The notes under the pieces are model-generated. The model was given only the letters and a program-made list of their open reading frames with translations, made no database searches and was not told the DNA's origin. A stretch of DNA of 64,000 bases. Source: CAWJFJ01 sp963800065. GTDB taxonomy: Bacteria > Actinomycetota > Acidimicrobiia > Acidimicrobiales > UBA8190. Shown here one piece after another: positions 44,562 through 53,647 of the stretch (position 1 is its first letter; each line of letters opens with the position of its first letter). A program made the position numbers and the translations under genes. The stretch is from the NCBI GenBank assembly GCA_963800065.1, contig CAWCZO010000009.1, positions 310,001 through 374,000 on the forward strand. The letters run 5' to 3'.

Positions 44562-44957
44562 TCAGCGGCCGCCGTCGAGATGACATGCCGGCGTGCCATC
44601 GGGTAGCCGGTGGCGCCACCGAACGACGAGCCGGTAGACCCCGGCCCCGAGCCAGCTCGTCGGCGGGGTGAGGACGAAGCCGCCCGCCACCCGACGCCAT
44701 CCCCCTCCCGCCTGGAGCGCTCGTCCTACGGCTCGGTGTCCGCGTTCACGTCGTCCATCGGGGTGCACCCACCACGCCGCCTGCTCGACGTCGCGTCGAG
44801 TGAGTCCGAACGAATCCAAAGTCCCGGAGCCCAGCGCTTGCCACGGTTCAGCCCGCTCACCGCGGTGGAACCGCATCTGTGCCCACAGGGCGGCCGTCGT
44901 GCAGAATCGACAGGCGCCGTCGTAGACGAGGACAGCGACACGACCATCGCCGGACAT
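44562..44957 (-). CDS. DCC family thiol-disulfide oxidoreductase-like protein
   Basis: 131 residues. The N-terminal DxxCxxC motif is seen in LVYDGACRFCTTAALW, the DUF393/DCC signature. A downstream RAVGRALQAGGGWRRVAG segment and a basic tail are typical. Probably a redox or metal-binding protein. Convergent with the MFS gene, 33 bases apart. Confidence 0.85.
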   Translation of the reverse strand: MSGDGRVAVLVYDGACRFCTTAALWAQMRFHRGERAEPWQALGSGTLDSFGLTRRDVEQAAWWVHPDGRRERGHRAVGRALQAGGGWRRVAGGFVLTPPTSWLGAGVYRLVVRWRHRLPDGTPACHLDGGR

Positions 44958-45230
44958 GGCGCCAGCCTACCGGCGCCCTCTTCACCGCCCCGGAGCGGGA
45001 GATCGGCCTTCTTCCGGACACAGGGGATGGTGACGATCGGGGGCCAGGTGCCACGCGGCACGCCTGGATCCGGCGTTCTGGCGTTGTCCCCCCGGTGTGA
45101 ACTCCCACGGTCGGACCGAGCCGTCGGTGGGAAGTAGGGTGGAGCGGAGGACGAGACCCGCTCACCCCGGGCGCGTGTCGGACCTCCCGGCTAGGCGTCA
45201 GCCCACGATGGGACGCCGGTGAGGAGAATC

Positions 45231-45458
45231 GTGGTCTCTCCCGAAGCAGCATCCGTCGGGGCTCGACTCGACGAGCATCATTCTCCGGAGACGAATGGGC
45301 GCATGGCGGTGTGCCGGCGCTGTGGATCCCAGACCGACGATCCGAAAGGGCGGACACACGTCCCGGACGAGCGCCAGGTCACCGGGTCCATCAGGTGGCT
45401 GGACACTCAGTTGCGCGTGAGCCACATCGAGCAGGCCCGATACCTGCGCGCCCGGTGA
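45231..45458 (+). CDS. Small Cys-containing protein
   Basis: 75 residues from a GTG 3 bases after GAGGAGA. MAVCRRCGSQTDDPKGRTHV, then WLDTQLRVSHIEQARYLRAR, has a CxxC pair and a helical basic end, unlike shadow frames. An ATG at 45303 would give only the CxxC core. It may be a small zinc-binding protein. No named family. Confidence 0.45.
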   Translation: MVSPEAASVGARLDEHHSPETNGRMAVCRRCGSQTDDPKGRTHVPDERQVTGSIRWLDTQLRVSHIEQARYLRAR

Positions 45459-45704
45459 GCTCCATTCTCTGAGTCGAGCGCGTCGATCGCCACCAGCCCC
45501 TGAGACGGGCCGGGGCAAACAGTTCATCTCGAGTTTGGCGATCTGTCGCACGGCGGTCACAAATGGTTCACCTGGAGTCCGTAGCGTGTCCCACGGCGAT
45601 CCTCTCCTCCCCTCGAGGTCGTCACCGTGGGGGGCCGCCAGCTGGCTCGGTCTGGACAGTTCCGGGCCAGTTCGGCGCGTCACGGAGGAGGTTGTCTCCT
45701 ATCG

Positions 45705-47348
45705 TCAGAGACGGGTCACCGGCAGACGTAGACAGGAGAGGTGCTCGGCGTCGTGGAGGATCTCCTGGTGGGCGACGCGCAGAGCGGCTGCGGTGGCGAG
45801 GGGCTCACCGGTCCCGGGGTTGCGCATGAAAAGAGGGTGGGCTCCGCTCGAGACCTGAAGGCGGATGCGGTGGCCCCGCGTGAATCTGTTCGCCGTCGGC
45901 CACATGCCGATCAGGACGGAGAACGAGCCGTCCGGCGACCGGGGAAGGGTACCGGGACTCAGCCGTGCTATCCCGTCGCTCAGATTTCTCGACCGTCCCT
46001 TGGGAGACACGTCACAGAGTCGCACGAAGAAATCGCAGTGGCCCAGCGACGACCGCACGTGCAGCTCGGCGCTGAGGGGTCCTATCACCGTCAGATCCTC
46101 AGCCAGCACGTCGCTCGTGAAGGTGAGAACATCAGCGCGGACCTCACGCCTGCGCTGATCCTTCGGTCCGGCATCGCTCCAATTGAGCGATGGTCCGCCG
46201 ATTCCCGGCGTCGGATCTGCAGGATCGTAGCGATAGCGATCGGGCGCAACGTCGCCCGGTGGAGATCGCCGGAGGCTGCCGTTCCCACCGAGGTACCAGA
46301 GCTGCTCCTCCGACGGTGGCGGCCAGTCCGGGAACTCCACCCAGCGGCGAGCACCCATGACGAAGACGCGCGCCACGTTGCGGGGCGGAGGGCCGGACCC
46401 ATCACCCAGATGGCCGTCGAACCACTCCAGGCCGTCGCGCATGCTGGCGGCGATGGTTCCCGGACTGGAATGGGTCCAGGGACCGATGGTCAGCCTGACG
46501 CTCCGGCCGGCCGACCGAAGTGCCCGGAAGTCGTTGATCTGCGACGGGAGGAAGATGTCGTACCAACCCCCGACCAGCGTGGCCGGTGGTACGGCACCGA
46601 CCTCGCGCCCGAAGTTGACGGGCTCCCACCAGCTGTCACCGGGAATCTCGTGCTCGAGCCAGTCCTGGAAGAATGGGACCCGCCGGCCCACCAATGCGGT
46701 GTCGGCATCCGATGCCGGGAGAACGTCGTAGGCCGCCGACAGACGGCGTCGGTCGTCGCGTTGGGCGCGTATCAACCGCGTCCACCCTTTCTCCTGATGC
46801 TCGAGCAGCTGCAACCAGGTCAGGCTCGTCCCCAGGGCGAAGCATTCGGACGGGTAGACGACGGCGTCCCGGAAGTTGGACGCCGTGACGTCGAGGGCCA
46901 CGGCCTTCAGGGAGGCCGGAGGATCCTGCGCTACCGCCCACTGGGTGAGACCGAGGTAGCTGGGGCCGAAGGTGGCGAGCGTGCCGGTGAACCACGGTTG
47001 GTTCGCGATCCAGTCGAGAGTGGCGCGTCCGTCGGCCCTTTCGTGGCGGAACGGGATCCAGTCGCCTCCGGAACCGAACGTTCCCCGGCAGCTCTGGATC
47101 ACCACCTGGTAGCCCCGCTCGGCGAAGAGCCTGCCGATCATGCCCGCCCCCTGGCGGCGTCCGTAAGGGGTCCGGAGCAGGATCACCGGTGCCTGCTGTC
47201 CCGGAGCCTCGGTCGGGTACCACCGATCGCCCAGGAGGACGACTCCGTCGGGCATCGGGGCTCTCAGATCGCGTTCCACCGAGACGGCACCGGTCGTCGC
47301 CGGCGGCAGCTTGGCCAGCGAGCCGAGGATCCGGCTAACGAGGGTCAT
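45705..47348 (-). CDS. CocE/NonD family hydrolase
   Basis: 547 residues. The alpha/beta-hydrolase nucleophile Ser lies in ATFGPSYLGLTQW, acid Asp in VGGWYDIFL, and His in IGPWTHSSPG. An N-terminal VERDLRAPMPDGVVLLGDRW and a C-terminal jelly-roll (LTVIGPLSAELHVRSSLGHCDF) complete the X-Pro dipeptidyl-peptidase/cocaine-esterase architecture. Acts on esters or peptides; substrate open. Divergent from the GGDEF gene. Confidence 0.92.
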   Translation of the reverse strand: MTLVSRILGSLAKLPPATTGAVSVERDLRAPMPDGVVLLGDRWYPTEAPGQQAPVILLRTPYGRRQGAGMIGRLFAERGYQVVIQSCRGTFGSGGDWIPFRHERADGRATLDWIANQPWFTGTLATFGPSYLGLTQWAVAQDPPASLKAVALDVTASNFRDAVVYPSECFALGTSLTWLQLLEHQEKGWTRLIRAQRDDRRRLSAAYDVLPASDADTALVGRRVPFFQDWLEHEIPGDSWWEPVNFGREVGAVPPATLVGGWYDIFLPSQINDFRALRSAGRSVRLTIGPWTHSSPGTIAASMRDGLEWFDGHLGDGSGPPPRNVARVFVMGARRWVEFPDWPPPSEEQLWYLGGNGSLRRSPPGDVAPDRYRYDPADPTPGIGGPSLNWSDAGPKDQRRREVRADVLTFTSDVLAEDLTVIGPLSAELHVRSSLGHCDFFVRLCDVSPKGRSRNLSDGIARLSPGTLPRSPDGSFSVLIGMWPTANRFTRGHRIRLQVSSGAHPLFMRNPGTGEPLATAAALRVAHQEILHDAEHLSCLRLPVTRL

Positions 47349-47537
47349 CGAGCACCGTCGATCAGTATGCCGTGTGACGGCACCTCGAGCCCGCAGCCCG
47401 GGTCGGCAGCGATGCCGCGCCGCAGCACCTTCGTCCCTGCGGGCCGAGCACCGTTGTGGTCCCGTTGGGGACGGACCGTGCCTGGGCCTTCAAGGGGTTC
47501 CTTATGGTTCGGCCCGGCTTGGCCGATACCTGAGGCC

Positions 47538-48908
47538 ATGGTGGCTTCTTCGGCGCGGGCGACGGGCGAGGCGCACGCCGCGTCGTTGCTCGAACGCGAG
47601 GCCCGGATCGTCGGAATCAAGGATTTCTCGACTCCGAGCCTCGAGGCCGTCGACCGGCGCCGTTCGCAACTGTGGACAGTGGCGTTCGCCGGCCTGGCGT
47701 CCATGGCCGCTGCCGTCGGACTGCTCACCTCGGCGGGAGGTCACCACCTCGGCTTCGCCAATCGCCTGGGATTCAGGATCGGCACCGTGGTGCTGGTGGT
47801 GGCCCTGGCCTTCTATGTCATGGAGAAGGAACGTCACCTGCGCCGGTTGTCCTCACTCCTCGTCAACGAGCGGGTGCTCGGTGCGGCGTTGTCCAACCGC
47901 CTGAAGGAACTGGCCGTGCTCTACGAGGCGGGCAAAGCGTTGAATTCGGTGCTCGTCATCGAAGAAGTGCTCCGTCTCATCTTGTCCAGTGCCTTCGAGC
48001 TCTTGGAAGCTTCGAGCGGGTTCATCATGCTCCTGGAAGGTCCCGATAACCTGGTCGTGGCCTGCCGGGCCGGCGTCGTCTCGGATGACGGGGACAGTCT
48101 GGAACTGGGCGAGGGGATCGCCAGCCGTGTTCTGCATGACCGGGAACCCCTCCTCATCCAGGGAAAGGTCTCGGAGAACGGGCGTGTCGAAACGCAGAGC
48201 GCCGTTTGCGTACCGCTGATCCACCGCGACGATGTTCTCGGTGTTCTGATCCTGCAGGGGGCGGGCGACCACGTCTACAGCGAGCACGACCTCCGGGCCG
48301 TCTCGTTGTTCGCCGAACACGCCGCCATCGCCGTCGCCAATGCCCGCTTGTACGAAGCCGAACGGGCATTGAGCGTTCAGCTGTCCCACCAGGTCGTCCA
48401 CGACCCCCTGACCGGTGCCGCCAACCGGGTCCTCGTGGGCGACAGGATGGCCCATGCGCTGGCCAGGGTGCGGCGCGGTGAGTGTTCGATGGGTGTGTTG
48501 TTCATCGATCTCGACGACTTCAAGCACGTCAACGATGAGCTCGGCCACGGTGTCGGCGACCTCGTCCTGACGGCGATTGCTCAGCGATTGTCGGCGTGTG
48601 TCCGACCGACCGACACGGTCGGTCGTTTCGGGGGTGACGAGTTCGTCATCGTCTGTGAGGACATCTCGGACGAGACCGGAGCTGTTGAGATCGCACAACG
48701 CGTCCTGCGGTCGCTCGAAGCTCCGATCGCCACCCCGTCGGGGGGCCGGACCCTCTCGGCCAGCATCGGCGTGGCCACCTGCGGCATCGACGACCCGACG
48801 GAGGCCGATACCCTCATCCGGGCCGCCGATCGGGCCATGTACCGGGCCAAGATGGAGGGCAAGGCCTGCATCGTGAGCGCCCTTCGTCCGGCCGTCCATC
48901 CTTCCTGA
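47538..48908 (+). CDS. Membrane GAF-GGDEF diguanylate cyclase
   Basis: 456 residues from an ATG. Two helices (WTVAFAGLASMAAAVGLLTS and IGTVVLVVALAFYVME) are followed by a GAF domain (KELAVLYEAGKALNSVLVIE to AVANARLYEAE) and a GGDEF domain with GGDEF at 365-369. The inhibitory I-site RPTD at 356-359 lies exactly five residues before it, so c-di-GMP feedback is expected. The frame stays open for 1.8 kb upstream, antisense to the CocE gene, but that part has no protein-like features. It should make c-di-GMP in response to a GAF-bound signal. Confidence 0.92.
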   Translation: MVASSARATGEAHAASLLEREARIVGIKDFSTPSLEAVDRRRSQLWTVAFAGLASMAAAVGLLTSAGGHHLGFANRLGFRIGTVVLVVALAFYVMEKERHLRRLSSLLVNERVLGAALSNRLKELAVLYEAGKALNSVLVIEEVLRLILSSAFELLEASSGFIMLLEGPDNLVVACRAGVVSDDGDSLELGEGIASRVLHDREPLLIQGKVSENGRVETQSAVCVPLIHRDDVLGVLILQGAGDHVYSEHDLRAVSLFAEHAAIAVANARLYEAERALSVQLSHQVVHDPLTGAANRVLVGDRMAHALARVRRGECSMGVLFIDLDDFKHVNDELGHGVGDLVLTAIAQRLSACVRPTDTVGRFGGDEFVIVCEDISDETGAVEIAQRVLRSLEAPIATPSGGRTLSASIGVATCGIDDPTEADTLIRAADRAMYRAKMEGKACIVSALRPAVHPS

Positions 48909-48944
48909 CCTCCCGTTTCCTTTCCGGCCACCCTGGAGTCAGGA
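48903..48944 (+). terminator. Candidate hairpin after the GGDEF gene
   Basis: TCCTGACCTCC can pair with GGAGTCAGGA with one bulged base; the stop codon sits in the left arm. Weak but well placed. Confidence 0.35.
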
Positions 48945-49082
48945 CCTTCCTCTGCCTGATCGCGACGGTGCGGAAGGTGGTGCGGGCCCTCAATTTTGAC
49001 GGAGTACCGGGCGGCTGCCCCTCTGTACGCTGGGTGGACCACTATCCGCGACCTTGGACACCCAAGGGAACGAGAGAGGCTC

Positions 49083-49568
49083 ATGATGCGTCGCATGCAC
49101 CCCATTCGTCGATTGGCGGTCGCGGGCTTCGTCGTGGCCGGCTCGATGGCGGCCCTGACGGCGTCGCTCCCGGTCGCGGCGACGGCGACGGGCGGCATCG
49201 TGACCTGCGACCAGGTGACCGGCTCGCAGTGGGGTCCGGCGGAGCTGTACAGCTGTACGGCGTCGACCGGTGGGGCGGCGTCGATCGAGCCCTATCCCTT
49301 CTTCGTGGCCGGGACCCACACGGGCACGATCTACTGGAGTCAACCGAGCACGACCCAGCATCTGACGACTGTCATCCGCGCCCGGACTCAGGTCGTGAAG
49401 AAGAAGAACAACCCGTGCGGCGCCGGCAGCACGGAGCTCCGGGCGTCTGGGCGTGTGCGCTCGGACACGAGCGGGGTCATCACGGTGGGCGGGCCCGTCT
49501 CAGCCGTGTTGTGCCAGGCGCACGGGAGCTTTCATCTGTTGACGAACACCGTAATGGTCATCGGTTGA
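49083..49568 (+). CDS. Small secreted protein
   Basis: 161 residues from the first of two adjacent ATGs after GAGAGAGG. Signal peptide (RRLAVAGFVVAGSMAALTAS, cleaved near ATA). The mature part has four cysteines (VTCDQV, YSCTAS, NPCGAG, VLCQAH) and a beta-rich pattern (TTQHLTTVIRARTQVVKKKN). Likely extracellular; no family recognised. A strong hairpin follows. Confidence 0.7.
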   Translation: MMRRMHPIRRLAVAGFVVAGSMAALTASLPVAATATGGIVTCDQVTGSQWGPAELYSCTASTGGAASIEPYPFFVAGTHTGTIYWSQPSTTQHLTTVIRARTQVVKKKNNPCGAGSTELRASGRVRSDTSGVITVGGPVSAVLCQAHGSFHLLTNTVMVIG

Positions 49569-49588
49569 CCGACCTCCGCTGAGGTCGG
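49569..49588 (+). terminator. Terminator hairpin
   Basis: CCGACCTC-CGCT-GAGGTCGG: a perfect 8-bp stem with a 4-base loop directly after the secreted-protein stop and before the convergent gene. Confidence 0.65.
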
Positions 49589-49632
49589 CCGGGAGAATTC
49601 CGGATGGGGCGGGAGTGGTCTGTCGCCGGCGG

Positions 49633-51162
49633 TCAGGATGATCTCGGGATCGTGTAGATGGCGCCGTCCCGGGCGTTGCGGACCAGGCGGAGCGGTAGCT
49701 CGCGTCTGAGCGCGGTCTCGGTGGGGAGGAAACTGTCCCGGCCGAGCCCCCTGACGTAGACCACGAATCCCCCTCGTGCCGCCAGGGTGTGGCGGACCTG
49801 GCCGAGTTGGGCATCGAAGTGCGTGTTCGGCTTCAAGGTGGAGTAGTCCACCCGTTCCGGGATGCTGGAAGTGGCACGGTCGGCCAACAGGTAGAGGGCG
49901 TCGGGCGCATTGGTGTAGATGACGGCATTCGACGGCAGCGCCCGGACGTCGGCCATGATGGGGCTCTTGACCCAGACCGGCGTGGCGTAGCCCGAGGTCG
50001 GGTGCGTCGTGGTGTCCACGGCGAAGCGTGCCACGCACGCCACCACGAGGGCGATCGCCACCAGCTTGTTGACCGTTGTGCCCTTGACGGAACAGGCGAG
50101 GGCGACGACCAGGGCCAGGAACAACGGGATGAACTCGAGCGAGTCGAGACTGACTCCGGCGTCGAAGAAGGTGATGGCGATCTCGAGGATCACCACCTGG
50201 ACGACGATGAAGAAAATGAGGAGGCGGGCCGTGACGTTCATCCGCACGAGAGCGAGGACGACGGCGGCCACCATGATGGTTCCGAGCAGAGCCAGCGGGA
50301 AGGGACTGTTGGTGGGCAGGATCCAGTCGGCGACGGACCGGATGCCGGTCCGGACCGTGGTGGTCACTATGTGGAAGCCGGCGAAGTGCCCGGTGCTCCG
50401 GCCGGAGAGCTGCTCGTAGAGGAACCAGCCGGCCAGCGGGCAACTGCTCATCACGAAGAGGGCAACGGCGTCTCGGCGTCGGTGCCGCAGGGCCAGCGCG
50501 CCCCAGACGATGAGCCCACCCGAGGCGAACCGTTCCAGGGTGGCCAGGCCGATGGCCGCCGCCGCCACGAGGAGCCAGGCTGTCCGTGGTCGCGCCCGGT
50601 GCCGGAGGACGGCGAAGAGTGCCACGGCGGCGAAGAAGAGGGCGGCGGCCAGGGTCCCCACGTCGGAGGCCAGGACGCCGAGTGAGAAGGTGGTGACCGC
50701 CTGGGCGGCGACGGCTGGCCAGAGTTCGTCGGTGATGTCCAGGACGAACATCCCGACCAGGAGGATGGTGAGGGCGAAGAAGACGGCGTCCTCGATACGT
50801 GCGGCTCCGAAGGGGTGTCCACCGATGGCCAGGAGGACGGGAGCCAGCGGGGCGTAGACGACGAGCGGGGTGGGACGGGGAGACGATTGTCCGGGCGGGG
50901 GCGTTCCGATGCTCACGTCACCGAGGGGGTAGAAGTGGAACGGCACATTGAGACCGTGGCCGGCCGCCACGCTCCGTGCCGTGCCCACGTAGACAGCCGA
51001 GTCGGCCGATGTCGGTGCGCCGTCACGTGATGACCACAGGACGACGCCGGCGGCGACGAGGCAGAACGCACCGATGAGGAGCGGTCGCCAGACTGCGGCG
51101 CGCCTGCTTACCGGAGGCGACGGGATCGCCGCCACACCGCTTGCATCACCGCCGGCCTCCAT
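49633..51162 (-). CDS. GT39-like polytopic membrane protein
   Basis: 509 residues from MEAGGDASGVAAIPSPP; the frame stays open another 114 codons but that part is antisense to the aquaporin start. About ten helices. An early extracytoplasmic loop with ADSAVYVGTARSVAAGHG matches the Asp-containing first loop of PMT/ArnT-type glycosyltransferases, and a soluble C-terminal end (LPSNAVIYTNAPDALYLLAD) follows. Probably transfers a sugar from a polyprenyl carrier; acceptor unknown. Confidence 0.78.
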   Translation of the reverse strand: MEAGGDASGVAAIPSPPVSRRAAVWRPLLIGAFCLVAAGVVLWSSRDGAPTSADSAVYVGTARSVAAGHGLNVPFHFYPLGDVSIGTPPPGQSSPRPTPLVVYAPLAPVLLAIGGHPFGAARIEDAVFFALTILLVGMFVLDITDELWPAVAAQAVTTFSLGVLASDVGTLAAALFFAAVALFAVLRHRARPRTAWLLVAAAAIGLATLERFASGGLIVWGALALRHRRRDAVALFVMSSCPLAGWFLYEQLSGRSTGHFAGFHIVTTTVRTGIRSVADWILPTNSPFPLALLGTIMVAAVVLALVRMNVTARLLIFFIVVQVVILEIAITFFDAGVSLDSLEFIPLFLALVVALACSVKGTTVNKLVAIALVVACVARFAVDTTTHPTSGYATPVWVKSPIMADVRALPSNAVIYTNAPDALYLLADRATSSIPERVDYSTLKPNTHFDAQLGQVRHTLAARGGFVVYVRGLGRDSFLPTETALRRELPLRLVRNARDGAIYTIPRSS

Positions 51163-51309
51163 CCCGGGCAAGCGTACAGAGGCTTCGAGTCGGTGGCTCG
51201 CCCGTTCCGGGGGTGCCCGCGCCCGCCGCCCGGGGTCGAGCGAAGGACGACAAACTTGGTTAGCGTCTCGAGCGACCAGACGATCCCCGGACCCGACGAG
51301 AGGATGGCC

Positions 51310-52041
51310 ATGGCTCGCAAACTTGCCGCCGAGTTGCTGGGAACAGCGCTGCTCGTCTACTTCGCTGTAGGCGTTGCCACCTTGAGTTTCGGCTTCGGGA
51401 CGAGCGGGACCAGCTTCGCCGCCGGAGTGGTGGCCACCGCCCTGGCCTTCGGCCTGACCCTGTTGGCCCTGGCCTACGTCCTCGGACCCATCTCGGGGTG
51501 CCATGTCAATCCGGCCGTCACCATGGGAGCCCTGCTGGCCCGGCGTCTAGGAGTCACCGAAGCGATCGGTTACTGGATCGCCCAGTTCGTCGGAGGCATC
51601 CTCGGCGCACTGTTGCTGTGGGCCACCCTCAGTAGCTCGCCCCTCTACAGCAGATCCAAGACGGGTCTCGGTGCTGACGGTTGGGGCGCCGCCAGCCACA
51701 TCCATATCGGCGCCGGGGGTGCCTTCCTGGCCGAGGTGGTGCTCACGGCATTGTTCGTGTTCGTCATCCTGGGCGTGACCAGCGAGACGGCCAACGCCAC
51801 CACGGCCGGCGTGGTGATCGGTTTGACGCTCACGGTTGTCCATCTCATCGGAATCCCGATCACCGGGACGTCGGTCAACCCGGCTCGCAGTCTCGGTCCC
51901 GCCCTCATCGTTGGAGGGCTGGCGCTGCATCAGGTATGGCTGTTTATTGTCGCCCCCCTGGTGGGTGGGGCGGTGGCCGCGGGATTGCATCTGTTGCTGT
52001 CCGCCACGTCCACCACGCTGGCACGGGAATCGACGCCGTGA
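51310..52041 (+). CDS. aqpZ: Aquaporin / MIP channel
   Basis: 243 residues from MARKLAAELLGTALLVYFAV; a second ATG two codons upstream overlaps the SD and is less likely. Both NPA boxes are present (GCHVNPAVTMG and TSVNPARSLGPAL), the second followed by the selectivity-filter Arg. Six helices. The short loops and NPAR sequence favour a water channel over a glycerol facilitator, but this is not decisive. Its stop overlaps the phospholipase gene start as GTGA. Confidence 0.9.
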   Translation: MARKLAAELLGTALLVYFAVGVATLSFGFGTSGTSFAAGVVATALAFGLTLLALAYVLGPISGCHVNPAVTMGALLARRLGVTEAIGYWIAQFVGGILGALLLWATLSSSPLYSRSKTGLGADGWGAASHIHIGAGGAFLAEVVLTALFVFVILGVTSETANATTAGVVIGLTLTVVHLIGIPITGTSVNPARSLGPALIVGGLALHQVWLFIVAPLVGGAVAAGLHLLLSATSTTLARESTP

Positions 52042-53645
52042 GGTCCCTGGATCACGATTCCGGAGCCGAGCGCTCAGGGATCCCGGCCGTGCATGATTCG
52101 ATCTACACGCGTCGGCAGATCCTGGCCGGCGGTGCCGGTGGAGCGGCCGCCGTGCTCCTGGCGGCGTGCGGTGGGACCACCGCGAACAGGGCGGCCGCCG
52201 TCAAGCCGGCCGGGTCCGATCTGGGGGCCATCGACCACGTCGTGTTCCTCATGCAGGAGAACCGCTCCTTCGACCATTACTACGGGACCTTTCCCGGCGT
52301 CCGCGGTTTCGACGATCACCCGGTGGGCCACGTCGCCAATTTCGCCCAGCCCTGGCCGGCCAACACCGCGATCGATCCGGTCGGGAAGATGCTCCCGTTC
52401 CATCTCGACACCGCTCGTACCCTGGCCGAGTGCACGTTCGACCTCTCCCATGCCTGGACGGCACAACACCAGTGCTGGAACCACGGGAAGATGGACGCCT
52501 TCGTGACGACACACACGATGCCGCAGTACGAGGGTCCCATGAACGGCGTCATCACGATGGGCTACTACACCCGCCAGGATCTGCCCTTCTATTACGCACT
52601 GGCCGACGCCTTCACGCTGTGCGACGGTTACCACTGCTCGGTGTTGGGGCCGACGCATCCGAACCGCGTCTTCTGGGTGTCCGGTACGAACGACCCGGAG
52701 GGCAAGGCGGGAGGGCCGGTGATCATCACCAGCAGCTCGACATCGGCTCAATGGAGTCTCTCGTGGACGACCATGCCCGAGCGGCTCGAGGAGAAGGGGA
52801 TCTCCTGGAAGGTCTACAACCCCCCCGGGTCGGAGTATCTGCCGTCAGCAGGGGCGGGTGTGTTGATCTCCAACAACATCCTGATGCACTTCAAGCAGTA
52901 CTCGGATCCCTCCTCGGCGCTGTACAAGAAGGCGTTCTTGTCGGCTTTCCCCAATGACTTCGCCAATGACGTGGCCAAAGGCACGCTCCCCCAGGTGTCC
53001 TGGATCGTGGCCCCCACCGTTCCAAAGGACCATTCCGAGCATCCACCGGCGCCGCCGGCCCTCGGTGAGTGGTTCACCCATCAGGTGTTGAACACGTTGG
53101 TCTCGAATCCCAAGGTATGGGCCAAGACTGTTCTCTTCGTCTCCTATGACGAGAACGACGGGTTCTTCGATCACGTGGCACCGCCAACGCCACCACCGGG
53201 GACTCCGGGGGAGTATCTGACGTCCGACCCTCTTCCGGCCGAGTCGGGCGGCATCACCGGACCCACGGGCCTGGGATTCCGTGTTCCGCTGCTCGTCCTC
53301 TCGCCCTTCAGCCGGGGTGGCTACGTCTGTTCGGATACTTTCGACCACACGTCGCAGCTGCGGTTCCTCGAGACCCGCTTCGGGGTCGACGTCCCCAATC
53401 TCTCGGAGTGGCGGCGTCGGACGACGGGCGACCTGACGTCCACCTTGCATTGGGATTCTCGTCAGACATCGGTTCCCGCGCTTCCGCCCACGTCGGAGGT
53501 CGATCCTCTCATCGCCTCGGAGTGCCAGGCCCCGCAGTTGATCGAGTTCAACGTTGCCAATCCTCCGGATCTCGTCCCCACCTCGCAGCAGATGCCGGTT
53601 CAGGAGCCCGGCACGGCCCGCCGGATCACGACCGGCCTGACCTGA
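52038..53645 (+). CDS. Tat-exported lipoprotein phospholipase C (phosphoesterase family)
   Basis: 535 residues from a GTG overlapping the aquaporin stop. Twin-arginine signal YTRRQILAGGAGGAAAVLLA with a lipobox LLAAC (Cys44), so it is lipid-anchored outside. PF04185 motifs: HVVFLMQENRSFDHYYGTFP, SHAWTAQHQCWNHGKMD, LGPTHPNRVFWVSG, SYDENDGFFDHVAPP and PLLVLSPFSRGGYV. Such enzymes cut phosphatidylcholine or phosphatidylinositol or act as acid phosphatases. A second GTG at 52089 is an alternative start. Confidence 0.92.
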   Translation: MRSLDHDSGAERSGIPAVHDSIYTRRQILAGGAGGAAAVLLAACGGTTANRAAAVKPAGSDLGAIDHVVFLMQENRSFDHYYGTFPGVRGFDDHPVGHVANFAQPWPANTAIDPVGKMLPFHLDTARTLAECTFDLSHAWTAQHQCWNHGKMDAFVTTHTMPQYEGPMNGVITMGYYTRQDLPFYYALADAFTLCDGYHCSVLGPTHPNRVFWVSGTNDPEGKAGGPVIITSSSTSAQWSLSWTTMPERLEEKGISWKVYNPPGSEYLPSAGAGVLISNNILMHFKQYSDPSSALYKKAFLSAFPNDFANDVAKGTLPQVSWIVAPTVPKDHSEHPPAPPALGEWFTHQVLNTLVSNPKVWAKTVLFVSYDENDGFFDHVAPPTPPPGTPGEYLTSDPLPAESGGITGPTGLGFRVPLLVLSPFSRGGYVCSDTFDHTSQLRFLETRFGVDVPNLSEWRRRTTGDLTSTLHWDSRQTSVPALPPTSEVDPLIASECQAPQLIEFNVANPPDLVPTSQQMPVQEPGTARRITTGLT

Positions 53646-53647
53646 GA

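Noticed and set aside
44529..44600. tRNA-like T-loop (GTTCGAATC) on the minus strand
   Set aside because: The flanking bases do not form a T stem or acceptor stem.
45741..47537. Open frame of nearly 600 codons leading into the GGDEF gene
   Set aside because: It is antisense to the CocE/NonD gene, has Arg/Pro-rich shadow composition and no domains; the real start is the ATG at 47538.
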